In this document: positions 11,216 through 22,671 of the stretch, one piece after another
Position numbering within the stretch: the first letter of the stretch is position 1
Layout: every line of letters begins with the position of its first letter
Source: Parelaphostrongylus tenuis
Taxonomy: Eukaryota > Nematoda > Chromadorea > Rhabditida > Metastrongylidae
Direction of reading: 5' to 3'
Assembly: GCA_019055375.1 (NCBI GenBank)
Contig: JAHQIW010000280.1
Coordinates: 96,339 to 160,338, forward strand
DNA length: 64,000 nucleotides
Position numbers and translations under genes: made by a program
Notes under the pieces: model-generated
The model's input: only the letters and a program-made list of their open reading frames with translations
What the model was told of the DNA's origin: nothing
Database searches by the model: none

Positions 11216-12890
11216 GTAAGTAAATCAATATTTTTCTTATACGAATAGTCGAAGAATCATCCACTTTGATATTTGGGCAGTGTAGGCGTCGAATTTTAGG
11301 TTAGTACATTGATGCTTGCTTTTCTCAAGTAGTGATGTAAGCGCACTTCAGCATTATCTGTCGGCCTCTGTTTTATTCTCCGTTTTCTCTTTTTTTTTTA
11401 CTATTCATTCTGTAATATACCTTGTAGGCGCATATGCTTGAACCAACACGTTTGAAGTGCTGTTTACCGTATCGACTGATATGTGCACCCGATTAATTTT
11501 GTAATTTATACGTGCAATCAATCTCTCTTTAATCTAATCTGTCGCTCACTGGTTAAATCTATAGCAAAGAGACTGTTGCTAAAATTTTTAGTGCTTTCCT
11601 GAGACATGTAAATCTATGAAAAAAACATACGGCTTTGAATTTCATGTTGCCTTTGAGGTGCTTAGAACACATTAGTTTATACGTTCTGGACGGCATGAGT
11701 GCTATAGCGTCTATCCACGTCGAACAGCCCTCTAATTTTAGCTCCTCGAAAGCTGCTTTTTCTGCCTTGTAGTTCCTTACCTCCTCTCTTTTTTCCTCTG
11801 AGGACAGAGTAAGTGTTTCGAGAAACTAGTTCAGCGTGCCTTTTCAGCGTCTCATGGAAAATATATGCTGAAACGGTAGCGCATAGTTATCACGCTTCAT
11901 AGGAACGGGAAAACGTGTTGGCCGGAATACCTTGAGGAGCGCGAATATGGTAATTAATTAGTCTCGAATTAATGAAGCCATCCTTCTTTCTTGTGTCAGC
12001 AAATTGATTTCATCATGACTGGGAGTGGATAGACAGCTTAAATTCATTATAAACGAAGTAATCTGTTATTTACGTCTTATTTTCACTCGAGCTGAATACA
12101 TGATGAGTTTTTCGGCAATGAATCAACGCATAACGCTTTATCCTGTTGTTGTCTGTTATTAATTTGGAGCACAGCTGAATTACTGTAGTAGCCGAAGAAG
12201 TCGAAAACTCATACGCTAAGTATTCTCTATAACTGTCAGTTTTTTTTGCCTTTTACATAGCATGAACTATTTTAAAAGGAAAGACCTCTGCTTAGTATCT
12301 ACTTAGGCACTTTAGATAAGTGATTTTCACATGTCATGTCAGGTCAAAGTTTCTACTCATTTCATTCTTTTACAAATATCTTCTATGGAGGCGGTCATAC
12401 TCATGTGAGGGCTTAGGCTGTGGATAGAAGACCTGAAAGTTCAATCCAGCTATGGGTATAGATGGTTTATCTTTGTGGGCGAGCTCGTGGATGCATATTC
12501 TCAATGGTAATCCCTTAAGGTCTTTTTGATCCTGTCCTAGTCCACTCTATTGATCTTTTCTTTCACCTATGTCTTCTTATCTTTCCTGCGCATCGCCGAT
12601 CCATCGGTTTGTTTTAAAGTATCCTTTTGGGTTTCAAAGACTGACTGTTCGTAGATTTAAACCACGGAAACTATTTTTTTTTTTGTAGAACATAGCAGTT
12701 CACCTTTGGAAGTGTTCGCTACTATGCGGTCGTATTGTTAGCAGTTTCTTCCACATGGCTGATGAATCAGCCCGAGTTTCTGCTGCATAGCAAAAAGCTG
12801 ACGGAGCCGCTTTGCCCAACATACGAGGGGTTTGGTGGGGGGTCATTAAGTTGATTACCACAGGCATTTGCCATTCTCAATGAATTATTT

Positions 12891-12907
12891 GGGGGAGGGG
12901 GGGGGGG
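12891..12907 (+). repeat. G-run (5G-A-11G)
   Basis: A single long guanine run in AT-rich sequence. It could form a G-quadruplex, or its length could be an assembly or polymerase artefact. Confidence 0.6.
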
Positions 12908-14605
12908 CTATTGCCTTCTGGTTGGTTCCCAGGCTGGCAGCGAAAATTGCGACCAGTCGACCGACTGCACGAGAGTGATCTAATCAGACAGTCCTTTTTT
13001 GACGCATGTATAAATTGTGGAAATAAGTCATACAGCGAGCGAATATGAGTTCACGTACTGGAATGTTCTTAATTGATTATACAAGTCCTTCAAAAATGAA
13101 TTGCAATCAATAGATGGTAATTTCTCGTGTTGTGTTTTTAGTAGATTTCCTAGTTACATTTGTACAGGCCATAAAATTTCGAAGAAGATATGATATAAGC
13201 TTTTGTATGCTACATAAATATCTGCTTACATGTGAAATATCAGGTTCCCATTCTGTGCTTCTATTCTGCTATTTCTCACTTCGCTTTGTTAGCAGGCTAA
13301 ATCCTAACGGAAAATCGATGAAGTACCAGCATTTTATTCGTAAGTAATTGTGAAGTATACTCTACTTCAGCGCATTGATGTTCGTTGAGTGTGGCACTAG
13401 TGCAAGACGAAGTTATTCATATAGGCTTGTCGTTCATGAAGTGTAAATCTATGAAAAACGTTTTTCTCATCTTTGTTAGATCTTATTTGTTTTTTCCTAT
13501 TCTTTTTTTCTTTTTGGACTTTTTGAACAACATTATCTCATTCATGCCTTTCTAATCAGTATTCACCTGATACTGAATACATCAGAGATCGAACGCATGA
13601 GTCTTCGTCAGTCCTATGCACCTTTCGATCTTTGATTTTATTCGTGAAAAGCGCAACATCCATGGATTTTTTAAAATAGTATTTTAATCCTTTCTCTTCT
13701 ATAAGGTGGTGTATACAAAGCTAACAATTTAACAGTTTTTTCTGATCGTCAAGCCTTTTGGTACGCGCGCAACCTCACTAACACTTTAAGTAGTACACTT
13801 AAAGCGACGTATCCTAGTCTCGTTGTTTGAGATACGGCGCTATGGTGAGCTTCTTCTGCTTCTCACTGGATAGTTTGCAATTTGAGGTCTTGCGTTCTAT
13901 GTAAAAGTCACAATCGAAATGAACTATGTGGGACGTTTGGCGTTGAGCATCTGGTACAGTTCAAGTCACTTTGAGAAGAACATGCTTAAGAGGTTTAGGA
14001 GATCAGTAGCATCTATCAAAGCCATTTTGATTGAGTTATAGCTGGGTTAGTCTCTATCGTTGTTGAAGATCCAAAAGATTCTATGTATGCTTTTCTTGCT
14101 CGCCATTAGCACTCTGGTGTGCAGCAAGCGGTCGTACATCGTGTAAATGGAATTGTTGTTTGCCCTTTGCGATTCTCTGTCAATAATAATGCGTATCAGT
14201 TCAGCTCAAAATACTTGCCAACCAGATGTTCTTTAGTTGATCATGATGTACATAATTCGAAAGTACTTTTTATTGAAGATCTGAATCAAAAAAAGTTCAA
14301 CCTATTTCGGATATCATGCGTCACTTTATGGCGCACAAAAAGTTGCCTTATCTTGCATCTTGCGTGACATAGGCCAGTTGCAAGTTGACGCTTTCTAACT
14401 GCCCTCGAGAAAGGTATAAAATCAGTATCTCTTGAGATCGCCGTGCTTTTTCAATTTTTATCGATGACTTGAATACTAACAAACATTACTTATACCTGGA
14501 CCACGTCTGACTGGGAATTGCGCAGTGATTCATACATGGTACAATGTTTAGGGAAACTGCCCAAAATCAACTCTCTAAAATGGCCCTTATGATTGTTCTA
14601 TTTAG

Positions 14606-14668
14606 GATATATACGTGTATATATGCATATACATATGTATATATACGTGCATATATACATATACATGC
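14606..14668. repeat. TA-rich microsatellite
   Basis: Alternating purine-pyrimidine tract of ATATAC/GTATAT units directly upstream of a SINE head. Confidence 0.8.
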
Positions 14669-14671
14669 GTG

Positions 14672-14968
14672 GGAGGGGGGCTGTGGCCGAGTGCTTAATG
14701 AAGCAGGTTATCAGGAAGCAAGGTACTGGTTCGATCCCCTCTCCCTACACCTTCCTGTAATTATTTATGTTACTCGCAAAACACTCCAACTCGAGTTCCT
14801 TCGAGACTGCAAGGAGATCTGCTCGAGCAGCAATCTACGTCAAAGACGAAAGAAATACTTTAGCAGCAGTTGAAACAACACGCGAGATGTTTGAAGACCC
14901 TGGTGCAGGATTTATGAGAGGTAACGATTCGAATGCTAGAATCACTAGAATCCGCACAATAAAATAAG
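14672..14968 (+). repeat. SINE with Leu/Ser-tRNA-like head (family B)
   Basis: GGCTGTGGCCGAGTGCTTAA resembles the A-box side of a long-variable-arm tRNA, and GGTACTGGTTCGATCCCCTC carries the B box. The body (GACTGCAAGGAGATCTGCTC, then CGAATGCTAGAATCACTAGA and ATCCGCACAATAAAA) is shared with the minus-strand copy at 38340-38560. Frames crossing it are not genes. Confidence 0.7.
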
Positions 14969-15129
14969 ATGTTTTATCTTATTTACTTCACATGATCCGT
15001 CGTCACTTTACTGTGTGGATCTCAGCATTCCCTACATTCCACTCATATCCTTGATATCACCTTTTTTCAAAATAGTCTTTGAACAATTCATGTGTTGCTC
15101 AGCTTTCTGCAAGAGGATTTCGTCCTCTT

Positions 15130-15330
15130 TGTGGATATCGTGGTGTGCTGGTCGAGGCGATACTCTTGATTTCTCGGAGGCTGCCGAGCTAAGGCGTTCC
15201 TAGGCGTTCAGTTGGCTGACTGTGAGAGGGTCTTAGAAGAGGGGATCGAACAAGCACGTCTCTTGTTCATCGCTTTCCGAAACATCACATCATTAAACAC
15301 TGCTTTACTACCCCTCCCCCCACAGGTACG
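15130..15330 (-). repeat. SINE (family B), minus strand
   Basis: The minus strand has the B-box TTGTTCGATCCCCTC and then a body with GCCAACTGAACGCCTAGGAA, comparable to GCCACAGCC near 38455 and GTCTCAGCCTGG near 29290. The head is poorly preserved. Confidence 0.5.
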
Positions 15331-15454
15331 TCAATCTCATATTAAAATAAAATAAAAGTGAAGACAATATCGGCTTTTCAAAAATAAAATTTGACATGAA
15401 CGGTTAATCAGCGTAGAAATTACCACATATAGAAAAATCGTATACAAAAATACT

Positions 15455-15931
15455 ACGGTGGGAAATAAAGCTTCGGGGCACTTTAATAAGCATGAGATAA
15501 CTGCTATGCTATCATGGGAAAGTTTCTTATGTGGGATTTTCCCACTGAAGGCCTATATATTATTCGTCTCACTTTGTTACAAGCATCCGCCATGTCCGAG
15601 GATAGTTGAAGTTCATGTTTTCGATGCAGAAAGGCAGCGCCAGACCGCACAATAGCAAAAAGACCAAAGACTGGTTTGATGAATTGGACAGAGTCAAGGT
15701 TCTGGCGCATCCCACCTAGAATCCAGATTGCGCTCCATGTGACTTTGGCCTTTTCCGATCAATGCAACACTTTTTGAAGGATCGCCGATGTGAATCGTTC
15801 GATGAAGTTGAAGAAACATACAGGAGTTTTTTGACTCCATGTCGAAGGATTGGTAATTCGAACAGGTCCGAAAATTGGCGGACTGATGGCACAAAGTCGT
15901 AGAGAACGATGGCCTTTATTTTGAAGAATAG
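15455..15931 (+). mobile_element. Mariner transposase relic: catalytic domain and C terminus
   Basis: Conceptual translation in shifting frames gives HFNKHEITAMLS, SARPHNSKKTKDWFDELDRV (the HDNARPH region of mariner catalytic domains, degraded), NPDCAPCDFGLFRSMQHFLK (the YSPDLAPSDYHLF third-aspartate motif, degraded) and finally WHKVVENDGLYFEE with stop at 15929-15931. An internal CGA-to-TGA-type stop precedes WHKVV. The N-terminal DNA-binding half is absent and no clear TIRs were found. It is the complementary half to the deletion derivatives at 693 and 4217, but not obviously the same lineage. Confidence 0.8.
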
Positions 15932-16423
15932 CTGTTATCGTTCTTGTTTGGAATTCATGGATAAATTCTCAATTTTTCACAAGTATTCCAGAACTTTCCT
16001 TCAAACCTAGTAGAATAAAGGACATAAACGGTCTTTCGTGGTCGCGCATGCGAGTAAACGGCGCCGTCATAGCAAATTGAATGCGGACGGGCAAGCGTAA
16101 AGACCGTTTGAAAACTTCTCAATCCGCAATTGGTCAAATTTTTATTTACTGCCTATTCAATCCTCTCGGTGGTGTACGATGTTAATACGGTCATTGCTGA
16201 AACTCGGAACATCTGGCGAGCTTTGAACCAGCGTATACTCTTTCCAAAGACTCTTAGATTAAATTACACCTCTGAGGCCATCACTTTATCTTTCTCTTCA
16301 CCATGTTTTAAATCTATCGGTGTTAACAGTTAAGTGTAATAAATGCTGATTTGTACTCTGCTGATCATTCCCGTTAACGACTGAAACAGTAAAGACATCT
16401 CTAAGAGTAATGCAAAGCAGGAG

Positions 16424-16520
16424 CATCGGTGGTGTAGTGGGTATCACGTGAGCACTCGGAAAGAGTTATCGTGAGCTCAAGGACCAATTGAGGTTTGAGC
16501 TTTGCATGTATATCAACATT
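16424..16520 (+). repeat. tRNA-like SINE fragment (family C)
   Basis: CATCGGTGGTGTAGTGGGTATCACGTGAGC matches the head seen at 56584 and 59951 over its first part (GGTG.TGTAGTGG). The B-box half is degenerate. Confidence 0.5.
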
Positions 16521-16524
16521 ATTG

Positions 16525-18777
16525 TGGTTGTGTCTTGATAATAATGGTTAATTGAAAATCATAGAACATGTCTCAAAATAAAGATCTGATACCTCGCGGG
16601 CGACTCATCTCAAGTATCCGTAACAATTTGAGTGCTAACATAACCCGAATCCTCATTTTTGCTGCCATTCTCTCATCAACGCTCAGGGTTTTTTAAATGC
16701 CACTTTTTGACCTTGAGCAGCAGCGTTAGGCTGAAAAAAGATGTACTTGATGAATACAGTAGAGAATTCATTGCAACGTGTCAACTCGACAGCATCAGCT
16801 GTGGGTATCGAATTGCATTCTGGCGATGAGTTATGGGTGAAGATACAAAACGGACTCTGTATCGGTGTTAAATCAGCGAAAGTTCTGAAATACTCGTTGT
16901 CCTACCGACTTTTTTGAACTTAGTCAGTCCTTGGCGAATGTATATCTAAAGATTTGATTTGTGGGTTTCTTGGTAGAAAGATGTGAGCTTTTTTTCGCCT
17001 GAAAGAACTCTCTGTTGCTAATCAACACTATTCATCATTTTGATGCGGATTTCTATGATTCTGCATACGTTTTTCCTTTTTCATATCATTCTGTAAACGT
17101 CTCAAATTTGTGAGTTCCTTTTGAACTACACGTCGTTTATTATAATGTGTTTTTCTTTTGAAGTACAATAGATTTCATCTCCACTATGCTGCCGAAGTTT
17201 TCTTTTCAGTGCGAATTCTTGCAAAATTTATTTGCTTGACTGAAAACTCCATTTCACCCATCATTTTTGGATGGTTTTTGTAGCTTCTCTAAACAAGACA
17301 AGTTACCGTTACTTATATTTCTTAACGGTAATTACCGAGGTGCTTCCTATGGAATGTTTTGCCTACCGCATAAGTTTTTGACAGAAGAAAAATTATCTTC
17401 AAGTTTAACTGTTCATTATTTTTCTCATAGTTGGGGCGACGCGAAATGCAAACACAAAAATGCTATAAGATACGACTGCAGTTTTGAACCTGAAGTGGCT
17501 TCGAACCCGGGAAGTTTTAAGGGGCTCATACGTTTCACACTATCCTATAAAAGCCCTCGCTCTGCTTTTCTCCTAGCCAGGTATCAGAAACTTGATAACT
17601 AAAGTGTGGTGACTGTGGAATCCAGAACTACCGCGTCTGATACCACCCGTCTTTGTTGCTATTGCGTCTGGACGGTTTAGAGTTTTTCTGGTCTATCTAC
17701 CACTGTTTTTGTCCTCTACAGCTTTGTTTGCGCTTCGTTTTCTGACATTATCAACAATAGGCGGTTGTTGTGCTCACATCATCGATTCTATGAAGGGGAA
17801 ACCTTTGAACGACATCGTTGAGGTTCGTGTTTGACTCCTGCAGACTGACAGCGTATATCATCCAGTTTTGTCGAGTCTGTTATTATTTGATTGCATCCTA
17901 TTCAGTACTTTTCTTTTTCTCGTTCCATCAGGAATGGTTTACATTACCTTTCAGTTGACTGTTTCCAAAACCTCTTCTTAAAAAACGCAATATAGTCTGA
18001 GAGAATGTTATAACCCTTTGTGAGGGAAAGGTGAGCCATGAAGCATGTGATTCTGACGAGGCGGTTGAGACCGCTGTAACGTACAAAAGCTACTGGCTTC
18101 GGAAAGGTTCAACAGCTGCATTTATTTCCGCTATTTCTCTGTTTTTCAGTGTTTCAATCCATATCGTTTTCAAGCAGGATGTGGAAATGTTATGATTCAT
18201 GTGGTTTTGTTCAGTGACTGGCTGACATTCCCAGTCGGAAGCCCAGCTGAAAGCAAATTAATGCCAGCAATCTTCTCGATCTTTGCAATAAGTTTTCACT
18301 AACAACAAATGGTGGTGGCGGTAACTTGAAAAAGTTTTGCATAGTCAATTCAGTTGCTGATGATCCTGCAATCTCTCCCAATCCAGAAGCCATTTCGTAA
18401 GGTATGAGGCTCACAAAGTTATGTTCAGACCGTCACAATTCTGTGAGAGGACCAGCTATAAAAGTGTCATGCCAAACATTTTGTATAAATCTCAAGAGTG
18501 AATTGCTGCGAGCTTTTGAGTGAGATCAATCAGTCTTCGTGATGTTGTTGCATCACTCTTCAATGAGTGGATTCCATGGAGAATATCTCTTCTCCATCAT
18601 CTTCATTGGTCAAATAAGGTCACATAGGTTCAAGAAGCTTTTCGAGCGCAGTCATAGGATAAATGCGCCGTATTGAAGCTGATCTGTTCTAGCTATTTTT
18701 TGATTCTTATTCTTCTCACTCTGTAAACTTCAGCATTTGCAGTAGCGATACTAATAATGAAGAGGATTAAGATTGAA
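16525..18777. other. Intron-like stretch
   Basis: No supported exon. A 111-codon plus frame (17267-17602) lacks coding signals and crosses a tRNA-like B-box remnant (GGCTTCGAACCCGG), so it is not called. Confidence 0.35.
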
Positions 18778-19075
18778 GCTCTCGACGTCGATCAATCAGT
18801 GAGGGATGCGCCATGCATTAGTCATAAATTTTTTGCTTGGTTTCAGGTGACGAATGCATATCTGGCCTCTACAATGGCTCGTGCTGGCCTTTCCCTACAT
18901 TGAGTCAGTGCTGCTTATCTTCCCAGGTAAATCGGAGAGCAATCAGATACCAATTTGCCGACCCTGGAGGAATGAATGAATTGGTAAGCCATGAGCGCGA
19001 GATCAAACCACCAACCTTGTGTGCGACGCAGAGCACCTCTAACCACTGCACCCCATGCGCTTCTAAACTATTTGT
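18778..19075 (-). repeat. tRNA-derived SINE (family A), near full length
   Basis: The minus strand starts GCGCATGGGGTGCAGTGGTT (A box), has a B-box-like GGTTTGATCTCGCGCTCATG, then body blocks shared with 54026 and 25025 (CCAAATTGGTATC-like, AAGCAGCACTGACTC, CCAGATATGCATTC) and ends GATTGATCGACGTCGAGAGC. Reading frames inside it are shadows of the SINE. Confidence 0.8.
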
Positions 19076-19899
19076 ACTGGAAATATAATATCTTGGGAAT
19101 GATGAAGGTTGAAAATGCTTCCCTCGATGAAGGAATTAGGGATAAAGCATTTGGCGTTCTTTAATCCTATAGTGATGCGCTATGCATTCGTATATATATG
19201 ACATTGTTTGGCTTAAGCAATGACATCCTGTTTTTTACTAACATATGATGTCATTTCTAGTATTCTTTCGCATAATAAGCGTTTTGCGATCGAATTAGTA
19301 TTAAGCCACATTCTTTTACTTCCTTAATGGGAAGTTATACAATGCATAAATTCGGAAGTGACTAGAATGGGAGGGATGACAAGGTGAAAACTCGAGTTTA
19401 TTAATATCGGAGCCTAAGTCATGAGCCTGTATATTGTCCCGAAGAGGTGAATGCCTCATGCTCACACGTACTCCAACTGTATCAAAATCATTCGTTTTTC
19501 CAGTTTTTTGATTCCTAGTCAAGACATATCCCCTGAATTTGGCAGAATATTTTCACACCAGTATCTTTGTCTCGTTTTATTGTAATCTAACATAGGATTA
19601 TTGTAGAATTTTTATTTACCTAACACTTTAGCGCCATCGTCTTCCATTAATTACTTAAGCAATAGCTTCTACGATATTTCATTCAACGAAAAAATCAATT
19701 TCAGTTAGATTTCCTTCGTAGTCAAATAACTTGACGATCCATTTTTTGTTTCAGTGAGGAACAAAGAGACTTTCTTCTTGTAGTGGTAGGAAGTTAACTC
19801 ATTTTGGTCCCTAAAACCTTTGCGACGCCAGCATAGTCGATATCACTGGTAGCGCACGATTTTCGTTCTTCGACAAAGATTTTTTTTTGTTAAGAAGAA

Positions 19900-20410
19900 G
19901 GCTTTAGTATATTTGCACCACTCTGATAGAACATGATTTTCTCTACAAGCTTGTATACTGTCTGTGCGTAAATAAATAAATAACTCTTATTTGAAGTTTG
20001 TATACTATCTGTGCATAAATAAATCCTATTTGCAAAAAAAACTCCGAATGTGAAATATAAATTTATTTTTGCTTCCACAGGGCGCTGCGCTATGAAGACC
20101 TTTTCGTGAACCAGTTTGAGCTTTAGGTTCATCGAGATTTGAACTTTTGAATGAGCCCAGTGTAGTCCAATAAACAGAAGCGATCCATAAACATCAGCTG
20201 AGCAAATAAGACAAACCGGGTGTGAAACATAATTATATATTTTTGCTGCTATTGCGTATTACAAGGGCCTTTTTGAAAACCAATCAAAGTCTCGGAATTC
20301 CCCAGATTGAAGCTTTCGAATGACTACTCAAACTCTGGACAAAATAATTTATTCAGCGGAAAAATCTGAAAATTTGAGGGTCAAAATTACTCTCCTTGTG
20401 CGCAAAGAAA
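19900..20410 (+). repeat. Dispersed dimeric repeat, copy 1
   Basis: Two diverged monomers about 167 bp apart carry the core TTTATTTTTGCTNCNACAGNGC (at about 20068 and 20238). The first is preceded by ACTCCGAATGTGAAATATAA and the second by CGGGTGTGAAACATAATTAT. It ends near GGGTCAAAATTACTC. The same dimer organisation and orientation recur at 50690, 52280, 56980 and 59430. Confidence 0.75.
19947..20034 (+). repeat. Local ~45-bp tandem duplication
   Basis: AAGCTTGTATACTGTCTGTG and GAAGTTTGTATACTATCTGTG are each followed by ATAAATAAAT and a TTATTTG/CTATTTG end. It forms the 5' part of the dispersed dimeric repeat copy that follows. Confidence 0.7.
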
Positions 20411-20439
20411 TAAAGGAAAACATAGAATTCTACATTATA

Positions 20440-20615
20440 CGCTCGCTCACCGATATGATATCAAATAGGTGCTGCTATTCTATGAGACAAGTCTAGCTCC
20501 AATTCACCGATCCCGGAGGATAAGAAGGCTTAGTGAGCCTGGAGCGCGTGATCGAACCGACGATCACTTGTGTGTTGCAGGCTACTTCCAAACACTGCCC
20601 CACACAAGCTTCTCC
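20440..20615 (-). repeat. tRNA-derived SINE (family A), partial
   Basis: A minus-strand head (GTGGGGCAGTGTTTGGAAGT), B-box-like ATCACGCGCTCCAGG and a body with GGTGAATTGGAGCTAGACTT match family A order. The distal part is truncated. Confidence 0.6.
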
Positions 20616-20619
20616 TTAC

Positions 20620-22557
20620 GCGTTCTTACACAGTGTCTTTGATTAATGTTTCTAGAAGCGCAATATATTATCACAGCTCTTATTATGCAGCAATTTTCTC
20701 GTCGTTATACTATTAGTTTTGTTATTACACTGCTCTTTTCTGCGATTTCTAATATCGCGGATGTTACTCGTCTGTTGGGTGTCACAATTATTTGCTAGGA
20801 TTTTACTTTTGAGCTCTCAAAATTCAAGAATTCGATAGCGATTGCACATGCAACCTAAAGCTTTTATTGATCGTATAGCACGAAGACAAAGAATAACGTT
20901 TCCAATCCTGGGTAAACGAGGTGGTTTCATAAATTATTAATGATACTGAAGAAGAATCGTCGTTCTTAACTTATTAACGAGCTCGGCAACTTCAAGACAG
21001 AATTTATTTCCGGGAACGTTCGTATATCTCCACATCGAAATTGATGAGTTAAATAAATGAGCATGATGAGAGCTATTTGAGTCTTTTTATAATGGGCGTT
21101 GTCTTCCATGTCTTTCAATGATACTTCCTCATAAGACAAAATGATCACACCATTGACCGAAAATATTTCCAACAAATATTGTTCATTATTTCAGAATTTT
21201 ACGCGGATCCATCCATACCAGTCCAATATTTGTTTTCCCACATAATCAAAAGAAGATGACTAAGTTTGAGAAGGAAAATCGATTTTTCATTACATTTTGA
21301 TGCACTCTTGTTTCGTCGGTTTGGGATAACATCATATCCAACAGCATCACAAAGAGGCTTTCTTCTCCAGAAATAGGTCACTACATAACGCGGAGTCTCA
21401 AAAGCTACAAAAATCATCAGCTTACATCCGAACATGCAGAGGTGCAAAAACTTTTACTGTAAAGAGTTGAAGATAGAAGAGCATCAGTAATATATGAAGA
21501 TGCAGGGGCTGCAGCAACCATTCGAAGAGTTCACCGACTTCCTCTGTGGCGGCATCAAGACATTTTTTCTATCCGAGGACACTGTACTTGTCTATATAAA
21601 TTCAGAAGGAGCATTTTCTTTCACAAAAATTTTTACCCATTATCCTTCAGTGAATCTTCCTATTGCCTTTTATCTACATCGTTGAACACCAGTCATTCCC
21701 GCTTCCGTAGGCATAAGTGCACTCGAATGTTTGGTGGTATTTGGCAATGCTTATGGGAAGCTCAGCAGTATGTTTCAAATAGAATTCAAAATAAATATGT
21801 GTCAAGCCTAATTTGCGGCAGATTTAGAATAGGGAAAGCAAACGCTTGAGGAGCTTACGAGAGCATCGGTATATAATAAAGAGAACAGAAAACACCCAAC
21901 TGTGTCCCGCTTTCTTAGTGAGTATAGAAGACGGTGTCGCTTACGCTGTTATATATTCATGATTAGTTGAGCAAGATCTGAAATCCTCAAAATCATCATT
22001 TTGTTTTGAAGTTGACCCATTGAGAATATCAAAACTGTTCGCAACTAAGTTTACTAGAAGCTCATGGAAGAATCACAGACATCATGACTCAATATCTTCG
22101 TGAAGAACATGAGCAGAAAGTATGATTTACTCTCGATTCAGCACAACCGTTTGAGTAACTTTAGTGCTCATGGGGGCATAAAATTTTAGTGCTTCATTTT
22201 CGAAGCATTCTCTTGTCTGGAGGGTCTTCTTTTATCCGTTTTTCAAAGAAGCAGCAAATATTCCTCCTTTCGGTTTTTTTTTCACTTTTCTTCTCATCTG
22301 AAAATCGTTGTAATTGTGCATTTTCTGCTGTTCTGCACTTTATCATCAGTAATGGCGTTGATGGATAACACTGTAGGAGAAGCTTGATAATGCTATTTCA
22401 CTGTGAGATATGTGACGCTCAGTTAGGCGATGTGTTGATGCCTTGTTTTTCCGAAGTAGTATTTGTATTCACACGCTTCTGTTCCGTTCGAATGTCATTA
22501 CTTGATCTGCATTTACTCGAAGCCTTCAGTAATCTAATATTATTTAAGAGCACTCAG
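20620..22557. other. Intron-like stretch
   Basis: No supported exon. Short frames at 21199-21447 (minus) and 21494-21685 (plus) have no splice support or recognised motif. Confidence 0.35.
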
Positions 22558-22671
22558 GTCATCTGGGAATCGAATACTTCCATTATGGACTCACCTCCCG
22601 ATTTTTCACCAAATGCACCACGACCACCAACGAATTTCGATGATACGAATGCATATCTTGCTAGTTTGCAG
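22558..22671 (+). CDS. Exon A: start of the long gene or first internal exon
   Basis: The frame runs through ATG 22585 (MDSPPDFSPNAPRPPTNFDD) to a GTACAT donor at 22672, phase 0. An acceptor-like GCACTCAG ends at 22557, which could be an SL trans-splice site with translation starting at 22585. Alternatively it is an ordinary acceptor with VIWESNTSI read in frame, which would let an upstream exon (11066-11215, phase 0) join. The Pro/Asp-rich, hydrophilic composition matches the exons that follow. Confidence 0.6.

Larger units (their letters stand above)
11216..14671 (+). other. Intron-like sequence
   Basis: Continuously AT-rich with many stops in all frames. It contains a degraded tRNA-like segment near 12400-12480, a G-run at 12891-12907 and a weak exon-like segment ending at GTAAGT 13342 that is too short to support. 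Nothing else was recognised. Confidence 0.4.
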
